Notes: generated by a model not told the origin, from the letters alone. A stretch of 64,000 nt of DNA from an uncultured Bacteroides sp. (GCA_949296415.1 CASFQC010000004.1:1-64000); one strand, 5' to 3'. Positions 16,900-25,953 are shown, numbered from the stretch's first letter. A program made the numbers and translations.

Positions 16900-18500
16900 T
16901 GACCGCACGCCAACTTGACATTCCGGTACGCCGGTGGGTGCCCGACTGGCTGGCCGTAGCCGTGGTATTCTTCATCATACTGCCGGTCACCATGCTCAAC
17001 GGTACCTATACCGGAAGCATGGTAGAGGTGAGCAGCACCCTGGGCGCCTACACCGAGGACATCACTATAGGCTACTACGCCGCCTCGGCTGGCATGGCCA
17101 TAGCCTATCCCATAGTGCCCAAGGTGCTCAAGGCCATATCCAGCAAGTCGCTCCTGCTGGTCGACCTCACCCTGCAGTTCCTGTTCAGCTGGATATGCGC
17201 CCGTTCGGCCAGTACGGATTTCATGATATTCTTCAGCTTCATCATTGGGTTCCTCAAGGGGTTCCTCATGCTGTGGCTCATCAGTCGCATCAAGTTCATT
17301 TTCAGTCCGAAGGACGTGCGAAGCGAGTTCTACGCCTACTTCTATCCGCTGGTGTTCAGCGGCGGACAGCTCTCCATGGTGGTCACCGCCCTGTTGGCCT
17401 ATCACTACGACTGGAAATACATGTATTACTTCATGATGATGATGCTCATCCTGGCCATACTGATGGTCATTGTCCTGTTGCGCCATGACCGTCCTTCGCA
17501 TTCCGTGCCGCTGAGGGAACTGCATCCCAGAGAGATGCTCATCATATCTACAGGGCTGCTCATGCTCATCTACGTCATCACCTATGGACGCATACTTGAC
17601 TGGATGGCCTCGCCCAAAATATGTGCCTATATCGTCATCGCCCCCTTGCTTATCGGACTGTTCCTGTGGGAGCAGATACACTCGCCGAGGCCCTACGTCA
17701 GCCTGAAGCCTCTGTTCCAGTGGAAGGCCATACTGGGCTACTTCTACATGGTGCTGGTGATGCTCTTCAGCACCAGCACCTCGCTGCTGAGCAACTACAT
17801 GACGGGCATACTGCGTGTGGACAACACCCACACCTACACTCTCTACGTCTGGCTGTTGCCGGGCTATGTGCTGGGCGCCTTCATCTGCTTCTGGTGGTTC
17901 AGATGGCAGCGGTGGAGGTTCCGCTTCCTCATAGCCGGAGGCATGGCATGCTTCGCGGTGTTCTTCGGTATGCTCTACTTCACCATATCGCCGGACAGCA
18001 CCTACGCGATGCTCTACCTTCCCCTGTTCTTCCGGGGGCTGGGCATGATGGTGCTACTCATAGCCTTCGGCCTGTTCGTGGTGGAGGATCTTCCGCCCAG
18101 GCTGCTTATATTCAACGCCTTTTTCCTCATTATTTTCCGTGCCGTACTGGCTCCGGTCATGGCTTCGGCCTTCTACAGCAACCTGCTCTACAGGCTGCAG
18201 CAGAAGTACATGGTGCAGCTGTCCGAGAACCTCACCATGCTTGACCCCTTGGCCGCCTCGCGCTACACCTCGTCACTGGACGGCGGACTGGCGCAGGGGC
18301 ATGGCATAGACCAGGCCATGCAACTGGCCACCAACAGCCTGTACACCGTGTTACAGCAGCAGAGCACCCTGCTGGCGTTGAAGCACATACTGAGCTGGAT
18401 GCTGGTCGTGACGGTGGTCATAGCCGTGGTGTCGCGTTTCATCCCCTTCCACAAGACCATACGGGTGCCGGTGGTAAGGATGGGCGAGGACATGGTGTGA
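16896..18500 (+). CDS. EmrB/QacA-like MFS drug transporter (DHA2 type)
   Basis: 534 aa, about 14 TM segments as in the DHA2 family. The N-terminal half contains GSMVEVSSTLGAYTEDI and a GxxxG-rich TM4-5 region; a soluble loop with RYTSSLDGGLAQGHGIDQAM precedes the last helix, as in EmrB. The adjacent ATGs at 16896 and 16899 are both possible starts. Together with the TolC and HlyD genes it forms a proton-driven tripartite efflux pump. Substrates cannot be read from the sequence; EmrAB-type pumps usually carry hydrophobic toxic compounds or fatty acids. A terminator follows at 18558-18597. Confidence 0.9.
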   Translation: MMTARQLDIPVRRWVPDWLAVAVVFFIILPVTMLNGTYTGSMVEVSSTLGAYTEDITIGYYAASAGMAIAYPIVPKVLKAISSKSLLLVDLTLQFLFSWICARSASTDFMIFFSFIIGFLKGFLMLWLISRIKFIFSPKDVRSEFYAYFYPLVFSGGQLSMVVTALLAYHYDWKYMYYFMMMMLILAILMVIVLLRHDRPSHSVPLRELHPREMLIISTGLLMLIYVITYGRILDWMASPKICAYIVIAPLLIGLFLWEQIHSPRPYVSLKPLFQWKAILGYFYMVLVMLFSTSTSLLSNYMTGILRVDNTHTYTLYVWLLPGYVLGAFICFWWFRWQRWRFRFLIAGGMACFAVFFGMLYFTISPDSTYAMLYLPLFFRGLGMMVLLIAFGLFVVEDLPPRLLIFNAFFLIIFRAVLAPVMASAFYSNLLYRLQQKYMVQLSENLTMLDPLAASRYTSSLDGGLAQGHGIDQAMQLATNSLYTVLQQQSTLLALKHILSWMLVVTVVIAVVSRFIPFHKTIRVPVVRMGEDMV

Positions 18501-18548
18501 GCGGCAGCATGACGCTCCTCCTGTCCGCACCGGTCATGGGATATGCCA

Positions 18549-18655
18549 TAAGAAAAACGTCTCCGGCCCGCGATGTCTCATCGGGAAGCCGGGGACGGTC
18601 TTTTCCTTAATAAAAGTGGTTACGTAATTATGACTAAATCTTTTTGAATTCTGAC
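18549..18655 (-). ncRNA. Candidate small RNA, about 105 nt, downstream of the efflux operon
   Basis: A complete promoter on the minus strand (18660-18690) predicts a start near 18655. About 60 nt later comes the shared GC-rich hairpin (18597-18558), followed on this strand by a GTTTTTCTTATGG U-run near 18557-18545. No start codon with a meaningful reading frame lies between. The transcript would be short, unlinked to a gene and convergent with the MFS mRNA. This is a prediction from promoter plus terminator only. Confidence 0.4.
18558..18602. terminator. Bidirectional terminator after the efflux operon
   Basis: CGTCTCCGGC (18558-18567) pairs with GCCGGGGACG (18588-18597) with one G-U pair; a T-rich run (TCTTTTCCTT) follows on the plus strand and an A-run precedes it, giving U's on the minus strand. 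Confidence 0.8.
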
Positions 18656-18659
18656 GGTA

Positions 18660-18690
18660 CAAAGATACGGCAAACGACGGGACGGGTCAA
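18660..18690 (-). promoter_or_regulatory. Bacteroides-type promoter with no protein gene downstream
   Basis: Minus strand -33 TTGA (18690-18687), exactly 19 nt, -7 TATCTTTG (18667-18660). It is one of the best consensus matches in the window, yet no minus-strand reading frame follows it before the MFS gene. Confidence 0.65.
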
Positions 18691-18744
18691 TCACCTGAAT
18701 TGAGTATAATTACGGTCCATGTTCACTAATAATAGGTAGAGGAA

Positions 18745-21003
18745 CTACGCATATCCGTGCAGTCCGCCCAACAGGAAGTTCACTCCGAAATAGGTGATAA
18801 GCACGCAGAGGAATGCCCCGACGGCATAGCTATGGAAGAACACAGGACGGCGGAAGGCGGGCAACGAAGCAGGGTGGAGCATCAGCGCGTAGACTAGCAT
18901 CGTGATAAGCGCCCATACCTCCTTGGGATCCCATCCCCAGTAACGCCCCCACGACACATTGGCCCATACGGCACCAATGAAAATACCTATGGCCAGAAGG
19001 AATACCGCCGGATAGAGCATCAGCCGGCTGATGACCTGCAAGCGTTCCACTTCCGTGCGGCAATCCCGGCGGGAAGCCGTCAGTAACAGAGCCGCCACGC
19101 CATTCAGCATAATGAAGGCCAGCAGGGCGTAGGCTATCATGATGACCGCTACGTGGACGCTGAGCAGTGGCGACGCCAATACGGGAAGCAGGTTGGTGAC
19201 TTGCGGGTTGCTCTCACCCATCATGGACACCATCAGTGCCAAGCCGCACACCAAGTAGCCAAAGGGCACGGCCATGGGCAGACGGCGGTGCAGGCAGAGG
19301 GTGAGCGCGGAGGCGCAAACGGCCATGCCTTGCATAGTCTCGTGTCCGTTGCTCAGGGGCACATGTCCGCTGACAAAGCCCCGCAGTGCCATCAGTCCCG
19401 CCAAATAAAGCAAACCGACGCCCAGCAAGGACAAGAGGAAAACATGGACCCGCCTGCTGACAGCCTGGCCTTGCATCAGCCTCCGGCAATAATAGCCAAA
19501 GGAAAACAGACCCAGTATCACCGAAGCGGCGGCCAGAGGCAGGCTGTTGTTTAAACGGTTGTAAAGCCTTTCAGTCCTGATGCGGAAAGCCGGGGGAGCC
19601 AAGTCGCCCATTTCCCGCTCCTGATAGCGGCGCATCTTCAGCAGGAGGGCGTTCACGGCGGAGAAGTCCTTGCGCGCCACTTGCTCGGCCACGTAATTCA
19701 TTGACCCGCGCACAAACACTCCTTGCTCGTGCGGCATGGCGGAAGGCAGACGGTCGGCCAACGAATACCAGGCCAACCGTTCGCTCCGTCCCAACGAGTC
19801 CGCCTGCATGCGGAAAGGAAAGATGCGCCACAGGCTGCCCGTGGCCACGCCGCTCACCAGGCTGAACTTTTCGTTGGCCTCCTCTACGGCACGTCTGTCT
19901 TTACTCTCCACGGCAGACAGTCGTCCGGCATCCAGCTTATAGCCATCGGTGCCCGCAAAGTCTGTCAGGCAAGCCATCTTTCCGTCAATGTCCAGCAGGT
20001 GTTGCACGGCTTTGCTCTTGATGCGGATGCACGGCTCTTCCTTCCACGAGTCGTAGTAGAAGAACCATCCCGTCAGCACCTGTTCGGGCGTCAAACCTTT
20101 GTAGACGGACTTGCCCGTCAGTTTTACGGTGAAGTCCTTGGCCAATGTCTGGAGGGGGCAGATGCGGTCGTTGTAGTATATATATAGGTGTCCGAAGCTT
20201 TCCGCCGTTTCACGCGGAAGCGTGCGGGGCACATCTGCCGCCTGTGTGTAACCATACGTCGTAAGCAGGACGCCCATGGCCAACGTCCTTTTCAACAAGG
20301 GGTGACGCAAGAGGCGGCGGAAAGCGCTTTGGCGGTCGGCGAGATAGAGCAGGAAGGAGACAAGCAGCAGGGCATATCCGCCATAGGTCAGCCCGATGCC
20401 CCATGGGTCATAGCTGACGGACAGCGTCGTGCCCCGCCCGTCGGTGTCATATCCCGACTGGTAGAAGCGGTAGTGGCGGTAGCGGAAAATGCGGTTCATG
20501 GACACTTGCCCCCGATGGGTTCCGTCCTCATCGGTCACGGTAAAGGTGCTTACAAAGTCCATGGGAGCCACCGTGCCCGGATAGTACTCCAAGGTGAACT
20601 TCTCCAGCCGCAGGCCGAAGGGCAGAGGATGTCTCCTGCCTCCGTCATCGGTAAAGGCCGATGTGGGAGCGGAAGCGCCTTGCCGCAGGTGTATGTTGCC
20701 TTGCAGGCCGGAGATATGCGTGACCGACGCGCCGGCCAGGATAAGGACGAACGCCCCGTGGATAAGCAGGACTGCAGGCCGGAGTTTGTGCCTCAGCAGA
20801 TGCGCTACGCCCGTCGCCACGAGCGCCACCCATAAGGCTACGGTCCAGGGTGAGGTGTAGATGGCGGTCGTTCCCCGCATCTTCTCCACGCCCGTGGCCA
20901 CGGCCATCAGCAGCATCAGCAGCATCAGCAGGATGAATGGCAGGTATTTCAGTGGTTTCATACGCAGTAGAATGTGATTATATGCCTTGTCAGCAGGCAT
21001 CAT
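18745..21003 (-). CDS. Cytochrome c biogenesis fusion protein CcsBA (ResB-CcsA)
   Basis: 752 aa, a natural fusion of ResB/CcsB (N-terminal half) and CcsA (C-terminal half). The ResB part has four TM segments and a large periplasmic domain (LEKFTLEYYPGTVAPMDFVSTFTV, SMNRIFRYRHYRFYQSGYD). The CcsA part has the tryptophan-rich haem-handling motif WGRYWGWDPKEVWALI near residues 690-705 and flanking histidines. System II machinery carries haem across the membrane and attaches it to CXXCH proteins. Two starts are possible, 21003 and an internal ATG at 20961 (MKPLKYL); the second gives a more typical N-terminus. It follows the di-heme oxidoreductase gene, whose product needs c-type haem, so the pair is functionally coherent. 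Confidence 0.93.
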   Translation of the reverse strand: MMPADKAYNHILLRMKPLKYLPFILLMLLMLLMAVATGVEKMRGTTAIYTSPWTVALWVALVATGVAHLLRHKLRPAVLLIHGAFVLILAGASVTHISGLQGNIHLRQGASAPTSAFTDDGGRRHPLPFGLRLEKFTLEYYPGTVAPMDFVSTFTVTDEDGTHRGQVSMNRIFRYRHYRFYQSGYDTDGRGTTLSVSYDPWGIGLTYGGYALLLVSFLLYLADRQSAFRRLLRHPLLKRTLAMGVLLTTYGYTQAADVPRTLPRETAESFGHLYIYYNDRICPLQTLAKDFTVKLTGKSVYKGLTPEQVLTGWFFYYDSWKEEPCIRIKSKAVQHLLDIDGKMACLTDFAGTDGYKLDAGRLSAVESKDRRAVEEANEKFSLVSGVATGSLWRIFPFRMQADSLGRSERLAWYSLADRLPSAMPHEQGVFVRGSMNYVAEQVARKDFSAVNALLLKMRRYQEREMGDLAPPAFRIRTERLYNRLNNSLPLAAASVILGLFSFGYYCRRLMQGQAVSRRVHVFLLSLLGVGLLYLAGLMALRGFVSGHVPLSNGHETMQGMAVCASALTLCLHRRLPMAVPFGYLVCGLALMVSMMGESNPQVTNLLPVLASPLLSVHVAVIMIAYALLAFIMLNGVAALLLTASRRDCRTEVERLQVISRLMLYPAVFLLAIGIFIGAVWANVSWGRYWGWDPKEVWALITMLVYALMLHPASLPAFRRPVFFHSYAVGAFLCVLITYFGVNFLLGGLHGYA

Positions 21004-21122
21004 ATACTACCTTATCCCGGCTCGCCCACTGTACTGTACTTATATTAAAGCCTTGAATCTGACAGATAAAAGGCTTTAATATAGGCAGGAGACAGTAAGT
21101 GGGCCATGCCGGGATAGGGTAT
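21004..21122. repeat. Imperfect palindrome between ccsBA and the di-heme oxidoreductase gene
   Basis: An inner perfect 14-bp stem TATATTAAAGCCTT (21041-21054) with its complement (21070-21083), flanked by outer matching arms TATCCCGGC (21013-21021) and GCCGGGATA (21108-21116), plus GCCCACT/AGTGGGC between them. The whole intergenic space can fold into one hairpin. Confidence 0.75.
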
Positions 21123-21154
21123 CATGGGTACTCAGGTGCTTGGTGATGCTTCCG

Positions 21155-22822
21155 TCAGATGGAGTCAAGGAACTTCACCACAGCATCGCGGTCTTCCTTG
21201 GACAGCTTGCGGAACTCCACAATCTGCTCGTAGGCGTCGCTTTCCGTACTGGTGCCGTGCCACATGATGGCCTCCATCGTGGTGCGGGCACGGCAGTCGT
21301 GCAGGCGGTCGGCATACTCGGCGCCGGTGCAACGCTGGTGCAGGCCGCGTCCCCAGAGTGGGGTGGTGCGGCACCATCCGGTGCGGATGTCGTTCTGCAT
21401 GTGCAGCTTGTGTTGCACCATGTCTGTGTAGGGCCATATCTTCTGGTGCGGATAGCGGGGCAGTTGGTCTGCCTTTTCGCCGACGAAGAAGCGTGCCGGG
21501 TCGCGTATTTCGTCATCGCCCGTGGTCCACGAGGGCTTGTGGCAATAGGTGCAGTTCAGCTGCTCAAAGAGTTCCTTGCCACGGAGCACGGCTTCATCGT
21601 CCACATTGCGGGCGGCAGGAACGGCCAAACCACGGTGCCATACCATGAGGTCTATGTAGTCCTGGTCGGAAACTTCCACGTCCAGTTCCTTTGAGGTGAG
21701 ATAGTTGTAGATGTTCTGCTGCTCGTTGTACGTACCGTCTGGGTTTTGAATATGCCAGTCGGCATGGTTGTGCTCCGGGTCTGCCTGTTCGATGTAGGCA
21801 CGGAAGCCGGCCTGCACTTCGGGATCTTCGCTGGAATACTTGGCGTAGGTTCCGGCAGCATCCAGGTAGTGGAAGCGGCGGTCGCTGCGTGTGGCGTTCG
21901 TAATGTTCCAGAAGGCGTTGGCACCGGCGGCATCCTGCAGCGGGCCGCGGCTCAGGGCGTAGGTATAGCGATAGGGATACTTGGTGCCGTCGCCTCCTTG
22001 CGCCGTGTTGGCATACTGGCCTGTCCAGTCGCCGTTGGCAAAGATGTTGGGGTTCAGTCCGTTCTTCAGATAGCCTTCGCGTTCCTGCTTGGCATATTCG
22101 GCTTTCAGGTCTTCATCGCTGATGGCATCGAGCAGTCCCGTGCCATAGATGCCGATGGTGGACTCCAGACGGACATCGTAGTTGCCCAAGTCATAGCCTT
22201 TGTTGTAGACATATACGGCCGACTGGGGTATCTCCACTTCCGGATAGCGTAGCCGGTAAGTCTCGCCGTCGGGGAAACGGTTGCCCCATTCGTCTGTATA
22301 TTCATGCCAGGTCAGCCGGATTTGCGACTCGTCCAGAGGCTCTTTGAAGGGAGCCACGGCGTGCGTCTGAGGCATGCCGGACAGCCAGGAGACGTAGGCG
22401 TCGGTTTCCGGATTGTAGACCACCAGCAGGTAGCCGTTGCCTATGTCGTTTGTGTTGAACGCTCCGGCAGGTTGGCTCTGCCCGTGTCCGTAGCTCGGAT
22501 GGCAATGCTTGCAGGAAGTGCGGATATACACCGGTCCCAGTCCGTGACGCATGCCATCGAAGTTGGATGTATAAGGCTTCTCGAAGAATTGCTCGCCCCG
22601 GTTGAAGGCGGCGGTCATGGTGGCGTCGGCATCCACCACCGGTGTGGGGTCTTCGAACGCCGACGATGAGGAATTGGACGTGGTGCCCAACTCGCCTCCG
22701 GTGTAATACCATTCGGGAAGTTCCTGTGGCTGGGGATTGGGATTGTCCGGAACGGTTTCGTCATCGCTACAGGCCACAAGACCCATAGATAGACAAGCAA
22801 GCAAATAAAAATGTTTTTTCAT
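21155..22822 (-). CDS. Di-heme oxidoreductase family lipoprotein (DUF1111 type)
   Basis: 555 aa with a lipoprotein signal (MKKHFYLLACLSMGLVACSDD, lipobox LVAC). Two c-type haem motifs are visible, CKHCH near residue 108 and CTYCH near 425, and the family signature LHDCRARTTMEAIMWHG near the C-terminus. DUF1111 di-heme proteins resemble MauG and bacterial cytochrome c peroxidases and are typically encoded beside imelysin genes. The expected location is the periplasmic face of the inner or outer membrane. Transcribed with imelysin and the porin upstream, and ccsBA downstream. A role in iron redox and uptake is inferred from this context, not shown. Confidence 0.9.
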   Translation of the reverse strand: MKKHFYLLACLSMGLVACSDDETVPDNPNPQPQELPEWYYTGGELGTTSNSSSSAFEDPTPVVDADATMTAAFNRGEQFFEKPYTSNFDGMRHGLGPVYIRTSCKHCHPSYGHGQSQPAGAFNTNDIGNGYLLVVYNPETDAYVSWLSGMPQTHAVAPFKEPLDESQIRLTWHEYTDEWGNRFPDGETYRLRYPEVEIPQSAVYVYNKGYDLGNYDVRLESTIGIYGTGLLDAISDEDLKAEYAKQEREGYLKNGLNPNIFANGDWTGQYANTAQGGDGTKYPYRYTYALSRGPLQDAAGANAFWNITNATRSDRRFHYLDAAGTYAKYSSEDPEVQAGFRAYIEQADPEHNHADWHIQNPDGTYNEQQNIYNYLTSKELDVEVSDQDYIDLMVWHRGLAVPAARNVDDEAVLRGKELFEQLNCTYCHKPSWTTGDDEIRDPARFFVGEKADQLPRYPHQKIWPYTDMVQHKLHMQNDIRTGWCRTTPLWGRGLHQRCTGAEYADRLHDCRARTTMEAIMWHGTSTESDAYEQIVEFRKLSKEDRDAVVKFLDSI

Positions 22823-22858
22823 ATCAATAAAAAGGATTTGTTAAAGCTATGGTTTATT

Positions 22859-23056
22859 GTTATGTACTTTTCTTTAGCCTTGATGCAGAAGAAAAAGATT
22901 CCAAAAGAAAAATCAAACGCTGAACCTCGGAGGCTACTTCGGCATTGTTTTCTGCCTTTTGGGCTGAAAGGCATCCGGAGTAGCCCCGGAGGTGGAGCCG
23001 GTGTCTCTTCTCTTGGATATCTTTTCCTTTCGGACAAGCGAAAGAAAAAGTACATG
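22859..23056. repeat. Long imperfect palindrome between imelysin and di-heme oxidoreductase genes
   Basis: The ends are ATGTACTTTTCTTTAGCC (22861-22878) and, on the opposite strand, ATGTACTTTTTCTTTCGC (about 23055-23038). The centre folds as ACCTCGGAGGCTACTTCGG against CCGGAGTAGCCCCGGAGGT (about 22924-22993). It differs in sequence from the AGCCTGTTT family but has the same overall design. The ends resemble a GTACTTTTTCTTT motif I associate with Bacteroides intergenic repeats. Confidence 0.7.
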
Positions 23057-23057
23057 A

Positions 23058-24323
23058 TTAGTGATTAGCCTGCAGCAATGCCTTTACTTCGTCGAAGATG
23101 TCGTTCATCACGTTGCAGGCATCTATGGCGTCTTGGTTGATGTCGTTGAACTCAGGAGCGCCGCAAGTGTAGGCGAACGGTTCTCCCATCAGCTCTATCT
23201 TGTCGTAAGCATCCTGGATGGCGGCTTTTACGCGGTTGTCCAGGTCGGCATTAAGCGTAGCGATGTAGGAACTCAGGGTGTGGGTAGCCACTTGGATGGT
23301 CCCGTCTACGGAAGGCGAACCTTGGTATGCGTTGCGTATGCTGACGATGTTGCCCAGGAAGTCGCGGATGGAGTTCAGACTGTAGGGTGACTCAATGTAG
23401 TTGGGGTCATACTCCATACCTCCTGAAGGCAGGCCTTTTCCGGTGGGATTGCCAATCTTGATATTACCTACCTCATTGGCGATGTTCTGGATGCCTGCGG
23501 TGATGACATCGTACATCACATCCAAGTAATTGACGTATTCACTGCCGGCTTGGCCCGCATTCTTGATGCGCTCGCCGAAGTTGTCACCTTTGTCCAGTTC
23601 GGTATCGGTCAGAATCTGTTGTTTTTCTGTGGTGACATTCTCCGTCCCTGCCCAGCAAGCCTCCAGCAGGATGCACTGGTTGCGAAGGTCGGCGGCAAGG
23701 CCTACGAGATAGTTCAGTTCTTCGGGAGTGTAGTCCAGGTTGTGTGCTACGCTTTCCGAGTCGGCTGTGGCGTTTCCGTTGGCGTTGGTGTTCGTGAGCT
23801 CAAACAACATATACTCGATGGCGTGGAAGCCCTGCAAGGCATAGCCCAGATAATTGCCTACATAAACTCCTTCGTCATCCATCTGCGCCATTTGGGCGGG
23901 ATTGCTCAGCAAGGCATCCATGCCCACTTTGTCCAATGGCCATGAGTCAATGTGCGGGTCTATGGAGTATTTGTCTGCGGGACCGAACAACCAAGCCTCG
24001 CTTTTCTCCCAATAATCACGGGCCAGTTTCCAAGCCTCGCCGGCAGCTTCCACATCGGCAGTGGTCAAAGTCCCGTCAGCTTTTTTGCTACGGATGTCAA
24101 TGCACAACGAGTGGAGCTGCATGGCGGCATCGGCCATACCTGCGTATGTCGGGATGACCGTCTTGTCGGTGTAGTCTGCAACAATCTCTTTCAATGCTTG
24201 TTCTTGGGCGGTGAGTTCATTGGGAGTTACATTCGGTTCATCGTCATCGCTACAAGCCACAACGCTTGTGCCCAACATGGCTGCTACAACCATGTAGAGC
24301 GGAAATCTCAAATACTTTTTCAT
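23058..24323 (-). CDS. Imelysin family lipoprotein
   Basis: 421 aa. Lipoprotein signal MKKYLRFPLYMVVAAMLGTSVVACSDD (lipobox VVAC). The imelysin signature GxHxxE is present as GFHAIE near residue 168, and the two four-helix-like halves, WPLDKVGMDALL and the later PFAYTCGAPEF, are as expected. Imelysin/ICMP-like proteins bind iron or serve in iron acquisition at the cell surface or periplasm. The gene sits between a porin and a DUF1111 protein in one operon, an arrangement typical of iron or haem handling loci. Confidence 0.92.
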   Translation of the reverse strand: MKKYLRFPLYMVVAAMLGTSVVACSDDDEPNVTPNELTAQEQALKEIVADYTDKTVIPTYAGMADAAMQLHSLCIDIRSKKADGTLTTADVEAAGEAWKLARDYWEKSEAWLFGPADKYSIDPHIDSWPLDKVGMDALLSNPAQMAQMDDEGVYVGNYLGYALQGFHAIEYMLFELTNTNANGNATADSESVAHNLDYTPEELNYLVGLAADLRNQCILLEACWAGTENVTTEKQQILTDTELDKGDNFGERIKNAGQAGSEYVNYLDVMYDVITAGIQNIANEVGNIKIGNPTGKGLPSGGMEYDPNYIESPYSLNSIRDFLGNIVSIRNAYQGSPSVDGTIQVATHTLSSYIATLNADLDNRVKAAIQDAYDKIELMGEPFAYTCGAPEFNDINQDAIDACNVMNDIFDEVKALLQANH

Positions 24324-24367
24324 TGCGTTACTTTTGATTTGGTTACTATTATATTCTATTGTTTTAT

Positions 24368-25729
24368 TTACAGGTTGAAGAAGCCGGCGTAAGCCACACC
24401 CAGTGAAACGGCCGGTTCGTTGTTGAACTTGCTCTTCATGATGCCCAGGGAATATTCACCCTTGATGACAATTTCCTTCATCGGGAAGTAGTTCAGGCCA
24501 AAGGCGATGCGCTGGCGGCCATATTGCTCGTAATCTGTAATGGCAGCCTCGGTTTCGAACATGGAGTCATAGTATTCGTATCGGCCAAAGAGGTAGAGTT
24601 TACGGCCTTTTTCCTGTTGCTTCTTTCCAAACCAGCCGAACAAGTCATAACCGACTTCTACGCCCGTGGCGATAGCCGCAGAAGCTACAGAAGTCTTCTT
24701 GGCGGGAGAGTCATTGGAGAAACTGCTGTTGTAGCGGGTAATCAGGGCGGCATCTGACAAGTGACCGTAGTCGAAATTACCACGTGCTATCCAGTTGTGG
24801 TCATTGTAGAGGAAGTCGAAGGCACCGATCAGTACCGTACCTTTCACGTTGTCATAATCCTTCAGCGTAGCTTTCTTTAGCGTATTGCTGAATGAGTTGC
24901 CGGCATAACCGCTGACTGACAAGCGCAATCCTTTTATCGAGAAATTGTCCACACGGAAAGCGCCCGCCATGGCATTGGCTATCTTGAATTCGTAAGGGCT
25001 TCCCGCGCCGCCTTTAATCCACTCTTTATCACCGAAGCGGTCAGAGTCAAGTCCCGGCAACAGCATGGCCTCATAGCGCCAGTCGCCAGCCTGTCCCCAG
25101 ATGCTGAGTCCCGTCTCGTGCCATGTACAAGGCATGATGGTATTTTCGCCTTCCGGACGATATACGCCAAAGAACTCGGTGGGCAAGTGGTGGGCGTTGG
25201 TAGCGCCTACAGGCACGACCATGTGGCCTAACTTGACGTTGAATTGCGGGCAAAAAGACTTCTGAATCCAGAATTGTTCCAAGGCAACTTCACCACCGCG
25301 TTCAATTTCGCTTTCATATTCGCCGCCTTCATGTTCTTCTATTTCTATGGCACTTTCCGTACCGCCATGCTCAAACTCGATTTCGCTGCCCATTGTCCAG
25401 CCGTGGCCAAAGTCATACCCCAGCATGATGACCACATGCGGCAGGTCGAAGCGTCCGTGTGATTCGTCTTTGTAATTGTCCGGACTGGAGTAGCGCAGGT
25501 AATTGTCACTATAGAAATTACGGCTATACACCGCCTCGCCATAGCCGCCGATGGTGAAACGTTTCTTGCGGGGAGCCTGCTCCTGCACTTCCGCTATCTG
25601 CACGGCTTCCGCGCTCTCCAGTTTCTTCTTTTCATACTTTGGTGCTTCACTTGTTACTCCGCTTTCTGCCCAAACTGTTGGCATACAGAGTATAAGACCC
25701 AATATAACCATTAATGTCTTTCGTTTCAT
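24368..25729 (-). CDS. Outer-membrane porin-like beta-barrel protein
   Basis: About 453 aa from the ATG at 25729 (MKRKTLMVILGLILCMPTVWA), which gives a proper signal peptide. A longer frame to 25765 would begin inside the -7 promoter box and is rejected. The mature protein has many alternating aromatic strands (GGYGEAVYSRNFYSDNYLRYS, GEYSLGIMKS) and ends ...GVAYAGFFNL, i.e. a C-terminal aromatic/hydrophobic barrel closure. It resembles phosphate-selective porin O/P-like proteins. It heads the imelysin/di-heme operon, so it may be the outer-membrane entry channel of that system. Confidence 0.8.
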   Translation of the reverse strand: MKRKTLMVILGLILCMPTVWAESGVTSEAPKYEKKKLESAEAVQIAEVQEQAPRKKRFTIGGYGEAVYSRNFYSDNYLRYSSPDNYKDESHGRFDLPHVVIMLGYDFGHGWTMGSEIEFEHGGTESAIEIEEHEGGEYESEIERGGEVALEQFWIQKSFCPQFNVKLGHMVVPVGATNAHHLPTEFFGVYRPEGENTIMPCTWHETGLSIWGQAGDWRYEAMLLPGLDSDRFGDKEWIKGGAGSPYEFKIANAMAGAFRVDNFSIKGLRLSVSGYAGNSFSNTLKKATLKDYDNVKGTVLIGAFDFLYNDHNWIARGNFDYGHLSDAALITRYNSSFSNDSPAKKTSVASAAIATGVEVGYDLFGWFGKKQQEKGRKLYLFGRYEYYDSMFETEAAITDYEQYGRQRIAFGLNYFPMKEIVIKGEYSLGIMKSKFNNEPAVSLGVAYAGFFNL

Positions 25730-25762
25730 TCCTTTACAGTTTTTATCGTTCTGAATCTGCTG

Positions 25763-25793
25763 CAAAGGTAGAGGACGTTAAAAAGTGGGACAA
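25763..25793 (-). promoter_or_regulatory. Promoter of the porin-imelysin-di-heme operon
   Basis: Minus strand -33 TTG (25793-25791), 20-nt spacer, -7 TACCTTTG (25770-25763). Predicted start near 25756, 27 nt before the ATG at 25729. It decides the start codon. Confidence 0.75.
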
Positions 25794-25953
25794 TACCTAA
25801 AAAATAGTATAAAGATGGCCGAATTGGCAATCAGTAGGTATGGGCAAAAGGTACTTCAAGGCTGATGTCTTTCACGCTTGATTTTTGTAGGCTAATATGA
25901 GCTGAGTCTTGCAGCAGGCTTTTCCCGTGGAGCCATATGCATATATGCGGCAA

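Noticed and set aside
16647..17831. 394-codon open frame opposite the HlyD/MFS junction
   Set aside because: His/Gln-rich noise in the reverse frame of two well-supported genes.
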